Below are positions 8,506-17,529 of a stretch of 64,000 nt of DNA, piece after piece; the stretch's first letter is position 1, and each line of letters opens with the position of its first letter. Origin of the DNA: CAVXSP01 sp963764505 (GTDB lineage: Bacteria; Acidobacteriota; Vicinamibacteria; Vicinamibacterales; SCN-69-37). The translations under genes were made by a program, and so were the position numbers. The DNA is taken from the NCBI GenBank assembly GCA_963764505.1, contig CAVXSP010000001.1, forward strand, positions 3,348,001-3,412,000, given 5' to 3'. The notes below the pieces were generated by a model that worked only from the letters and a program-made list of their open reading frames with translations, made no database searches and was not told the DNA's origin.

Positions 8506-9334
8506 TCAGATCGACGGCTCCCACGCGACCTCACCCGCTATCACCCGGTCGAGCCGACCCTCGCGGTCGACGAGCAGCGCCCCGTCCGCATCGATCCCGC
8601 GAGCGGTTCCCCGGCAGTCGCCCCGCTGATCCCGCCAGTGCACGGCTCGGCCCTCGAGGTTGGACTGCCCGAACTGCCGCCATTCCCGCAGGAGGGCGTC
8701 GGCGCCTTCCTCACGCAGCCGTCGAACGCGCTCCAGCAGGCGCGCGAGGCACTCGGCCACGAGGGGCCCCCGCTCGATTCGGGCGGCCGAGCTCGACCTC
8801 GATCGACGTCGCCACGCCGGCGAGCTCGGCGGGGTACGCCGCAGATCGCAGATTGACTCCGATGCCGACGACGACGGCGTCCGGCTGGGTTCCGATACCC
8901 GTCGATTCGCAGAGAATCCCGGCCAGCTTCCGCCACGGCCTGCCGATCACGAGATCGTTCGGCCACTTGAGACCGACCGGCAGCCCTGTCACCGCGACCA
9001 CGGCCTCCGCCGTGGCCACACCGGCGGCGAGGCTGACGAGCGGCAGCGCCGCGCCCCTGCCGCCGCGCACGACGCACGACAGATAGAGCCCCGCGCCAGG
9101 CGGCGAGAACCAGATCCGCCCGCGGCGTCCGCGGCCGGCGCGCTGGACGTCGGCCAGCACGGCCGTGCCTTCGGGAGCCCCCGTCTCCGCGAGCCGCAGC
9201 GCAATGTCGTTGGTCGACGACACTTCGGGAAAGTAGCGCAGGCTCGCGTGCGCCAGCCCGCCCGGCGCGGCGTCGAGGGCCTCGGCGAGGTCGGCGGGGA
9301 GAGGAAATGTCATGTCGAGCTCGCGCCGCGTCAT
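8506..9334 (-). pseudogene. birA: Biotin--[acetyl-CoA carboxylase] ligase, +1 frameshift
   Basis: BirA catalytic core without an N-terminal HTH, so a monofunctional ligase (biotin to biotinyl-AMP to carboxylase BCCP). Visible motifs: YFPEVSSTNDIAL, the biotin/ATP loop QRAGRGRRGRIWFSPPG, and LPVGLKWPNDLVIG with KLAGILCE. The frame breaks in the G/C homopolymer at 8763-8771; removing one base joins it to LVAECLARLLERVRRLREEG and the small C-terminal domain (GTARGIDADGALLVDREG), giving about 275 aa. The start at 9334 overlaps the valS stop by one base (TGATG). Either a sequencing error or a recent inactivation. As an essential biotinylation enzyme, error is more likely. Confidence 0.85.
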
Positions 9335-11958
9335 CAGACCGCGAGTGCGATACTCGCGATCTCGTCGGCATCGGGCCGATCGTCCACGTCGGCGGACACG
9401 ACGTTGTTGCCTTCCAGGACGTCGGCCTGGACCAGCTCCCAGACGGCTCGCTGTCGCGTCTGCACGGTGATCCGCGCGCGAATCGGCGTGCCGAACGACA
9501 GCTTGTTCTCGGAGCGCAGACCGCGAATGCGCGCGGTGACCCGCTGCGCGTAGCGGAACGCCCGGACGGCTTCCCCGTCGCCCGGGCCGGCGGAATCGCC
9601 CAGCCACGCGTCGAGCTCCCGCGCCGACGGCCACGGCGCCCGGTGAATCGATCCGTCCTGCCACCACGACCACGCCTCTTCGGTGACGAAGGGCAGATAG
9701 GGCGCGAACAGCCGAAGCACGACCGAAAGGGCATGAGTGGAGGCCGCGACGGCGGATTCGGCGTCAGGCCCCGTCCTGGCGCGGCGGCGCTTCGCGAGCT
9801 CGATGTAGTCGTCGCAGAATTCCCAGAAGAACGTCTCGATCTCGCGCAGGGCCGCCGCATAGTCGTACTCGTCGAGGCGCCGCGATGCGTCGTCGACCAC
9901 GCCCCGAAGCTGCAGCAGCATGCCCCGGTCGAGCGCCTGCGTCACCGGGCCGGCGGGCCCCGGCCGCGAGAGGACGAACTTCGACGCGTTCAGGATCTTG
10001 ATCCCGAGGCGCCGGCCGATCTTCATCTGGCCCGGGTCGAACGCCGTGTCCACGCCGGGGCCGCCCTTCGCGGCCCAATACCGCACCGCATCCGATCCGT
10101 GCTCCTCGAGGAGCCCGAGTGGCGTCACGACGTTGCCCTTGGACTTCGACATCTTCTTGCGATCGGGATCGAGCACCCATCCGGAAATCGCGGCGTGCGC
10201 CCAGGGCAGCGACCCGGTCTCCAGGTGCGAGCGCAGCACCGTGGCGAACAGCCAGGTCCGGATGATGTCGTGCGCCTGCGGACGCAGATCCATCGGGAAC
10301 GTCCGACGCCAGAGCTCGGCGTCCTCTTCCCACCCGCAGACGATGAGCGGCGTCAGCGAGGAGGTGGCCCACGTGTCCATGACGTCCGGGTCGCCGGCGA
10401 AGCCGCCGGGTGCGCCACGCTGGTCCGGCCGGAAGCCCTCGGGCACGTCGCTGGAGGGATCGATCGGCAGGCGGCCCTCCGCCGGCAACAGCCGGTCGTC
10501 GTAATCGATCGTGCCGTCTTCGCGCACGCGGTACCAGACCGGGAAGGGTACGCCGAAGAACCGCTGCCGGCTGACGCACCAGTCGCCGGTGAGCCCGTTC
10601 ACCCAGTTCTCGTAGCGCGCGAGCATGTAGGCCGGATGCCACACCAGCTGCCGCCCGCGCGCGAGCAGCTCGTCGCGAATGTCCATCGTGCGGATGAACC
10701 ATTGGCGGCTGGTGAGGATCTCGAGCGGCCGGTCGCCCTTCTCGTAGAACTTGACCGGATGCGTGATCGGCCGCGGGTCGCCGACGAGGTCGCCGCTGGC
10801 GCGCAGCAGGTCGACGATCCGGGCCCTGGCCTTGTCGACCGGCAGCCCCGCCAGCGTGTCGTAGTGCTGCTGGGCCGCGGCGGCGTCGGCCGACTCCCAC
10901 CCCTCGACGCCCCACGCCACGGGCCGGAGCGTCCCGTTCGGCTGGATGATCGCGCGTACCGGCAGCGTCAGCTCCCGCCACCACGTCACGTCGGTGACGT
11001 CGCCGAACGTGCAGATCATCGCAATGCCGCTGCCCTTCGCGGGGTCGGCGAGCGCGTGCGGCTTCACGGGCACGGGCACCTGGAACAGCGGCGTCAGCAC
11101 CGTGCTGCCGAACAGCGGCCGATAGCGCTCGTCGTCGGGATGCGCCACGAGCGCGACGCAGGCAGGAATCAGCTCCGGCCGCGTCGTCTCGATCTCGACG
11201 TACTCGCCGGATCGATCGGGGCGTGCGAAGCGGAGGCGATGGTAGGCGCCCGGCCGCTCGCGGTCCTCGAGCTCGGCCTGCGCGACGGCGGTCCGGTAGT
11301 CCACGTCCCACAACGTGGGCGCCTCGATCTGGTAGGCGCGGTCCCGCGCGAGCAGACGGAGGAACGCCAGCTGCGAGGCCCGCTGCGCGCGGCGGCCGAT
11401 CGTGGCGTAGGTCCGATCCCAGTCGACCGATAGACCGAGCTGGCGCCAGAGGTTCTCGAACACCTGCTCGTCGGCGGCCGTCAGGCGCGCGCAAAGCTCG
11501 ATGAAGTTCGGCCGCGAGATCGAAACAGGCGGTTTCGGTGGGTCTGCCGGCGGAACGAACGACGGGTCGTAAGGCAGGCTCGGATCGCATCGCACGCCGA
11601 AGTAGATCTGCACCCGGCGCTCGGTCGGCAGGCCGTTGTCGTCCCAGCCCATCGGGTAGAAGACGTGCCGGCCGCGCATGCGCTGGACGCGCGCGATGAC
11701 GTCGGTATGGGTGTACGAGAAGACGTGCCCGACGTGCAGCGACCCACTGACCGTCGGAGGCGGCGTGTCGATCGAGAAGACGTCCTCGCGCGCGGCGGGC
11801 GGCTCGAAGCGATAGACGCCGTCCGCCTGCCAGCGGGGCCGCCACTTCGCCTCGAGGCCCTCGAGCGCAGGCTTGTCGGGAACACGCAGAGGCGGCATTG
11901 CGGCGTTCGGATGGTCGAGCGGCGTGGAACTACCGGGGGTTCGGTCTGATTCTGTCAA
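9334..11958 (-). CDS. valS: Valyl-tRNA synthetase
   Basis: 874 aa class I synthetase. HIGH-type motif in TVSGSLHVGHVFSYTH (about residue 75), GWDDNGLPTERRVQ just after, an editing domain in the middle (about 190-370), the KMSKS motif in KKMSKSKGNVVTPLG (about 560), and a C-terminal anticodon-binding bundle. It lacks the long C-terminal coiled coil of the E. coli type and resembles the shorter ValS form found in actinobacteria and archaea. The first 29 nt overlap the 3' end of the response-regulator gene; an internal ATG (MPPLRVPDK) is an alternative start. birA follows with a one-base overlap. Confidence 0.95.
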   Translation of the reverse strand: MTESDRTPGSSTPLDHPNAAMPPLRVPDKPALEGLEAKWRPRWQADGVYRFEPPAAREDVFSIDTPPPTVSGSLHVGHVFSYTHTDVIARVQRMRGRHVFYPMGWDDNGLPTERRVQIYFGVRCDPSLPYDPSFVPPADPPKPPVSISRPNFIELCARLTAADEQVFENLWRQLGLSVDWDRTYATIGRRAQRASQLAFLRLLARDRAYQIEAPTLWDVDYRTAVAQAELEDRERPGAYHRLRFARPDRSGEYVEIETTRPELIPACVALVAHPDDERYRPLFGSTVLTPLFQVPVPVKPHALADPAKGSGIAMICTFGDVTDVTWWRELTLPVRAIIQPNGTLRPVAWGVEGWESADAAAAQQHYDTLAGLPVDKARARIVDLLRASGDLVGDPRPITHPVKFYEKGDRPLEILTSRQWFIRTMDIRDELLARGRQLVWHPAYMLARYENWVNGLTGDWCVSRQRFFGVPFPVWYRVREDGTIDYDDRLLPAEGRLPIDPSSDVPEGFRPDQRGAPGGFAGDPDVMDTWATSSLTPLIVCGWEEDAELWRRTFPMDLRPQAHDIIRTWLFATVLRSHLETGSLPWAHAAISGWVLDPDRKKMSKSKGNVVTPLGLLEEHGSDAVRYWAAKGGPGVDTAFDPGQMKIGRRLGIKILNASKFVLSRPGPAGPVTQALDRGMLLQLRGVVDDASRRLDEYDYAAALREIETFFWEFCDDYIELAKRRRARTGPDAESAVAASTHALSVVLRLFAPYLPFVTEEAWSWWQDGSIHRAPWPSARELDAWLGDSAGPGDGEAVRAFRYAQRVTARIRGLRSENKLSFGTPIRARITVQTRQRAVWELVQADVLEGNNVVSADVDDRPDADEIASIALAV

Positions 11959-13120
11959 GCTCTTCCCTGATCAATCGTTCGGCGATGTCGAGCACGAGGC
12001 GCTGGACCACGTCGTCGGACAGCCGCGCGAGGGCGCGGCGCACGATCTCGTCCATCAGCGCCTCCGAGATCGCGACGCGCGTCTGGGTGGGCCGACGTCC
12101 CTCCGACTGCTCGGCCGCGAGGAGCGCGGCAAACGCGCCCGCCCTCGTGAGACGGGACGCGGCCGCGACCGCGGAACCTTCGGGGGAGCTGGCGGGCGGA
12201 CGCGGCGCCTCGGGAGGCGTGCGCGGCGGATCGACGGCGCGCGCCGATCCGTCGCGTCCGGCTGCATCGGCGGCACGCTCGGCCCACGCCGGGACCGCCC
12301 CAATCGACGCCGGCCCGGGCACGGCCAGCGGACCGCCGGCCTGCGGCGGCGGATTCGGCAAATCCCAGTCGCCGAAGGCGCGATCCGCGCTCGGCGCGTC
12401 AGCACCGACCGGGCCGAAGCCGCCTTCCATCTCGGCCCCGGGCCCCTCGTCGGCGTGCATCGCCGACGGCTCCGGGTCGAGCTGCGCGAACGCGGCGTCC
12501 AGGCGATCGAATTCGCGGCGGAACGTCTCGTCCACCTCCAGGCGCTCGAACGCCCTGCGCTCGCGGCGTTCGCTGACGAGGGAGCTCGTTCGCGACGCAG
12601 CGAGCGGTGGCCCGCCGGCGCCGCGGGCACGCCCGAGCGGGTCCGGACGGGAAGCGCTTCCGGGATCGGCCGGCGCGTCGGACGCGAGCGGCACGGTCCA
12701 GGTCGGCGGCGGATCGAGCCGCTGAAAGGGCACGGCGCGCAAGCCGGCACCGCGCCGGGCGGCCAGCAGCTCCCGGACGCGGCCGAGGAGCTGCTGCGGC
12801 TCGAACGGCTTGACGAGGACGCCGTCGCATCCGCTGGTCCGCGCCTTCTCTTCGTCGACCGGCTCGAACGCGCCTGTCAGGAGCAGCACCGGGATGCCGC
12901 GCAGCCCGGGCGTCTGTTTCACGTGCGCCGCGACGGCGTAGCCATCCAGCCGCGGCATGCCGACGTCGGCGAGCACGACGTCTGGAGGCTCGGCGTCGAT
13001 CCGCTCGATCGCCGACTCGCCGTCTCCGGTCGTGACGACCCGCACGTCCTCGTTGGCGAAGGTCAGCTCGACCACGCGCTGGATCGTCACGCTGTCATCG
13101 GCGAGAAGCAGAGTCGGCAT
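11930..13120 (-). CDS. Response regulator with disordered middle and C-terminal helical motif
   Basis: 396 aa. Residues 1-118 are a receiver domain: acidic pocket LLLADDS (D8, D9), phospho-acceptor in VVLADVGMPRLDG (about D51), and the Lys of LVKPFEP. About 200 residues of low-complexity Pro/Ala/Asp-rich sequence follow, then a conserved helical end (about 345-390: EALMDEIVRRALARLSDDVV and LVLDIAERLIREELDR) like the C-terminal tail of deltaproteobacterial and acidobacterial orphan regulators. There is no DNA-binding or enzymatic output domain, so output is probably by protein interaction. No cognate kinase is adjacent. Overlaps valS. Confidence 0.8.
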   Translation of the reverse strand: MPTLLLADDSVTIQRVVELTFANEDVRVVTTGDGESAIERIDAEPPDVVLADVGMPRLDGYAVAAHVKQTPGLRGIPVLLLTGAFEPVDEEKARTSGCDGVLVKPFEPQQLLGRVRELLAARRGAGLRAVPFQRLDPPPTWTVPLASDAPADPGSASRPDPLGRARGAGGPPLAASRTSSLVSERRERRAFERLEVDETFRREFDRLDAAFAQLDPEPSAMHADEGPGAEMEGGFGPVGADAPSADRAFGDWDLPNPPPQAGGPLAVPGPASIGAVPAWAERAADAAGRDGSARAVDPPRTPPEAPRPPASSPEGSAVAAASRLTRAGAFAALLAAEQSEGRRPTQTRVAISEALMDEIVRRALARLSDDVVQRLVLDIAERLIREELDRIRPNPR

Positions 13121-13124
13121 GGGA

Positions 13125-13532
13125 TTAGAGGGCCTCGGCGCGCGGCTTCACGTGCTCCTGGATGAACCGGACGATATCCTGCATCGGGCTTCCAGGCAAA
13201 AAGATTTCGTCGACGCCGATCGCCTTCAGCCTTGGGATGTCCACGTCGGGGATGATGCCGCCAACGACGACCAGGACGTGGTCCAGGCCGCTCTCGTGCA
13301 GCAGTTCCATGACACGCGGACAGACGTGCATGTGGGCGCCGCTCAGGATCGAGAGGCCGATGACGTCGGCGTCCTCCTGCAGGGCGGCCGAGACGATCTG
13401 CTCCGGCGTCTGGCGCAGTCCCGTGTAGACGACCTCCATGCCGGCGTCCCGCAGGGCGCGCGCGATGACCTTCGCCCCGCGGTCGTGCCCATCGAGGCCC
13501 GGCTTGGCGATGATGACGCGGATCCTGTTCAT
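13125..13532 (-). CDS. icmB: B12-binding small subunit of acyl-CoA mutase (IcmB-like)
   Basis: 135 aa from ATG 13532. Cobalamin-binding motif D14-x-H16-x-x-G19 (GLDGHDRGAK), then SILSGAHMHV and the GG loop VVVGGIIPD typical of the coenzyme-B12 tail-binding fold. Binds adenosylcobalamin and assembles with the large subunit encoded immediately upstream (23-nt gap). A free-standing subunit of this length is the arrangement of isobutyryl-CoA mutase (IcmA plus IcmB); bacterial methylmalonyl-CoA mutases usually carry this domain fused to the large chain. The symbol rests on the neighbour's active-site residues and remains an inference. Confidence 0.8.
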   Translation of the reverse strand: MNRIRVIIAKPGLDGHDRGAKVIARALRDAGMEVVYTGLRQTPEQIVSAALQEDADVIGLSILSGAHMHVCPRVMELLHESGLDHVLVVVGGIIPDVDIPRLKAIGVDEIFLPGSPMQDIVRFIQEHVKPRAEAL

Positions 13533-13555
13533 GGCGTTCCGGGGTCGCCCCGAGG

Positions 13556-15175
<1,620 letters not shown>

Positions 15176-15183
15176 CAGCGTCG

Positions 15184-15189
15184 ATTATA
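15184..15189 (-). promoter_or_regulatory. TATAAT -10 element for the mutase operon (probable near-leaderless start)
   Basis: On the minus strand a perfect TATAAT lies 8 nt before the ATG of the mutase large subunit. With normal spacing, transcription would begin one or two bases before the start codon, leaving no room for a ribosome site. No good -35 is seen at 17-18 bp. The element sits in the 63-nt divergent spacer shared with glutamate dehydrogenase. Confidence 0.5.
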
Positions 15190-15238
15190 TTTCTTCGCTT
15201 CGCGCCCGCCGAACCGCCATGCTACGCTCCGGAGAATC

Positions 15239-16486
15239 GTGGCGCACGGCAGCATCTTCAGCGAAATGCTCCAGGAGTTCGACGAAGCGGCCCGGCTCGT
15301 CGGCCTCGATCCCGGCATCTGGGAAATCCTCACGCACCCGAAGCGCCAGGTGATCGTCTCGTGTCCGGTCCAGCTCGACAACGGCCGCATCCGGGTCTTC
15401 ACCGGCTTCCGCGTCCAGTACAACATCACGCTCGGGCCGGCGAAGGGGGGCATCCGGTACCACCCCGGCGTGACGCTGGATGAGGTCACGGCCCTCGCGG
15501 CCTGGATGACCTGGAAGTGCGCGGTCGCGGGCATTCCGTTCGGCGGCGGCAAGGGCGGCGTCGTCTGCGACCCGGCGACGATGTCGCCGCGCGAGCTCGA
15601 GGCCCTGACGCGGCGCTACGTCGCCGAGATCGTCGACCTGCTCGGCCCCGACAAGGACGTGCCGGCGCCCGACGTCAACACCAACGAACAGATCATGGCG
15701 TGGGTGATGGACACCTACAGCATGCATGCGGGCACGACGACGACCTCGGTCGTGACGGGCAAGCCGGTGGAGATGGGCGGATCGCTCGGCCGCCGCGAGG
15801 CCACCGGGCGCGGCGTCATGATCGTCACGCGGGAAGCCGTGCGCCACCTGGACATCGACATCATCGGCGCGACGGTCGCCATCCAGGGATTCGGCAACGT
15901 CGGGTCCGTTTCGGCGAGCCTGCTGCAGCGCATCGGCGCGAAGATCGTCGCCGTCGCCGACGTGCAGGGCGGCGTGCACAATCCGGCCGGACTGGACATC
16001 CCGAAGCTGCTCGAGTGGGCCGCCGCCCACAAGACGGTCGCCGGCTTCCCTCAAGCCGATCCGCTGCCCCGCGAGCAGATCTTCGAGCTCGAGACCGACA
16101 TCCTCATCCCGGCGGCCCTCGAGAACCAGATCACCAGCGAGAACGCCGGCGCCATCAAGGCGAAGATCATCGTCGAAGGCGCCAACGGTCCGACGACGCC
16201 CGACGCGCACCGGCAGCTGCACGAACGGGGCATCCTCGTCGTCCCGGACATCCTGGCCAACGTCGGCGGCGTGACCGCGTCCTACTTCGAGTGGGTGCAG
16301 GACCGGCAGGGATACTTCTGGCGCGAGAGCGAGGTCAACGATCGACTGGAGCTCAAGATGGTCGAGGCCTTCACCCGCGTCCTGCAGGCGGCGAGGAAAT
16401 ACGGATGCGACCTGCGCACCGCCGCCTACATCGTCGCCATCACCCGCGTCGCCGCCGTGACGAAGCTGCGCGGGATGTACGCATAG
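15239..16486 (+). CDS. gdhA: Glutamate dehydrogenase (Glu/Leu/Phe/Val dehydrogenase family)
   Basis: 415 aa from the GTG at 15239, matching the usual hexameric length. N-terminal dimerisation domain with GGIRYHPGV (about 70-78), substrate Lys K93 in TWKCAVAGIP and catalytic Lys K105 in FGGGKGGV, then the NAD(P)-binding domain with VAIQGFGNVGS. Interconverts glutamate and 2-oxoglutarate plus ammonia. The long open frame upstream is antisense to the mutase gene and is not part of it. An internal ATG at 15269 is too late, since it would remove conserved residues. Its position back to back with an acyl-CoA mutase fits amino-acid catabolism. Confidence 0.9.
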   Translation: MAHGSIFSEMLQEFDEAARLVGLDPGIWEILTHPKRQVIVSCPVQLDNGRIRVFTGFRVQYNITLGPAKGGIRYHPGVTLDEVTALAAWMTWKCAVAGIPFGGGKGGVVCDPATMSPRELEALTRRYVAEIVDLLGPDKDVPAPDVNTNEQIMAWVMDTYSMHAGTTTTSVVTGKPVEMGGSLGRREATGRGVMIVTREAVRHLDIDIIGATVAIQGFGNVGSVSASLLQRIGAKIVAVADVQGGVHNPAGLDIPKLLEWAAAHKTVAGFPQADPLPREQIFELETDILIPAALENQITSENAGAIKAKIIVEGANGPTTPDAHRQLHERGILVVPDILANVGGVTASYFEWVQDRQGYFWRESEVNDRLELKMVEAFTRVLQAARKYGCDLRTAAYIVAITRVAAVTKLRGMYA

Positions 16487-16506
16487 GTCGGCGCGGGCGC
16501 CATCCG

Positions 16507-16520
16507 CCGGCTTCAGCCGG
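16507..16520. terminator. Small hairpin between convergent genes
   Basis: CCGGC-TTCA-GCCGG lies in the 26-nt gap between gdhA and the permease and overlaps the permease stop. There is no T-tract. A weak bidirectional terminator is possible. Confidence 0.3.
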
Positions 16521-17436
16521 AGCCTCCGAGGGACGCGCGCGGCACCGGCGCCTCGCTCTGCGCGGCCGCCCGCAGCATCGTCGCGGCCGCGTACAGCACC
16601 ACGACCACGACGAGCCACTGGATGAACCGCAGCGGCAGCGACTTGACGACGTAGGCCGCCACGAGCACTCCGGGGATCCCGCCGAGCGCCAGCCCCAGCG
16701 CCGGCCGTCTCGCGTAGCAGTGGCGGCTCACGAACCGGGCGCTGCTGACCGGCATGAGGAACGCGCAGGAGCCCATCATGATCGGGAACGCCGCCAACGG
16801 GTCCATGCCGAGCAGGCTGACCATGAGCAGGCACGGCGCGTACAGGCCGATGCCGAGCGTCATCAGCATCCCGAGGACCAGGTTGCCCACGATGCCCGCC
16901 ACGAGCTTCCCGCCCGACAGCGCGAGCGCCGTGCCGCCCGGCGGCCCGATCCCCTCGAGTGAGCGCACCCAGAGCGCGGCGGCCGCGAGCAGCGCCAGCC
17001 CCATGCCGATCTGGACCTTTCTCCTGGACCACCCGGACACGATCCCGGCGCCGAACCACGCGCCGGCCACGGCGGCTCCGATGAGCGCGAGCATGGTCGC
17101 GGGATCGACGGCGACGATGGCGATGAAGATGAACGCCTCGGCGATCGTGGGCAACGTATCGCCGACGTTGAGCGTCCCGGGAATCAGCCGGTCCGGCACC
17201 ATGCCGGCGAACTTGTAGATGCTCGTCGTCGGCGCGAAGGATCCGACGCCGAGCGTGTCGAAGAAGTTGGTGACGAAACCAACGGCGATCTGCAGCGGTG
17301 AGGGGATTCGCAAATCCGTCACCTCGGCCGGCACGTCGGGGACGCGGGCCGCCGCGGCCGCGCCGCGCCACCAGGTCAGCAGGTGCGCGAGGGTGAACGC
17401 CCCGAGCGCGAGGAAGAGGAGGCTCTTGGCGGACAA
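16513..17436 (-). CDS. TauE/SafE-family membrane permease
   Basis: 307 aa with about eight membrane helices. Two internally similar halves carry the family's Gly/Pro-rich loops: VGFVTNFFDTLGVGSFAPTT with TLNVGDTLPT in the first, and IVGNLVLGMLMTLGIGLYAP with MGSCAFLMP in the second. The family exports sulfite, sulfoacetate or other organic anions by a proton-coupled mechanism; substrate cannot be assigned. It stands alone, convergent with gdhA, and downstream of a spacer containing 8-bp repeats. Confidence 0.85.
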   Translation of the reverse strand: MSAKSLLFLALGAFTLAHLLTWWRGAAAAARVPDVPAEVTDLRIPSPLQIAVGFVTNFFDTLGVGSFAPTTSIYKFAGMVPDRLIPGTLNVGDTLPTIAEAFIFIAIVAVDPATMLALIGAAVAGAWFGAGIVSGWSRRKVQIGMGLALLAAAALWVRSLEGIGPPGGTALALSGGKLVAGIVGNLVLGMLMTLGIGLYAPCLLMVSLLGMDPLAAFPIMMGSCAFLMPVSSARFVSRHCYARRPALGLALGGIPGVLVAAYVVKSLPLRFIQWLVVVVVLYAAATMLRAAAQSEAPVPRASLGGSG

Positions 17437-17443
17437 GATTCCG

Positions 17444-17525
17444 GGGTCCGAGGTTCCGAGGTTCTCGGGCTTACAGTCAGGCTCCAGAACTTCGGAACCT
17501 GGAACGTCGGAACCCCGGAACCCGG
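17444..17525. repeat. 8-bp GGTTCCGA-type repeats in both orientations
   Basis: The spacer between the VWFA gene and the permease contains GGGTCCGA, GGTTCCGA, GGTTCTCG in one direction and TTCGGAACC, TCGGAACC, CCGGAACC in the other, so the region can fold back on itself. The units resemble those at 38321-38376. No gene is present here. Confidence 0.7.
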
Positions 17526-17529
17526 TCGC

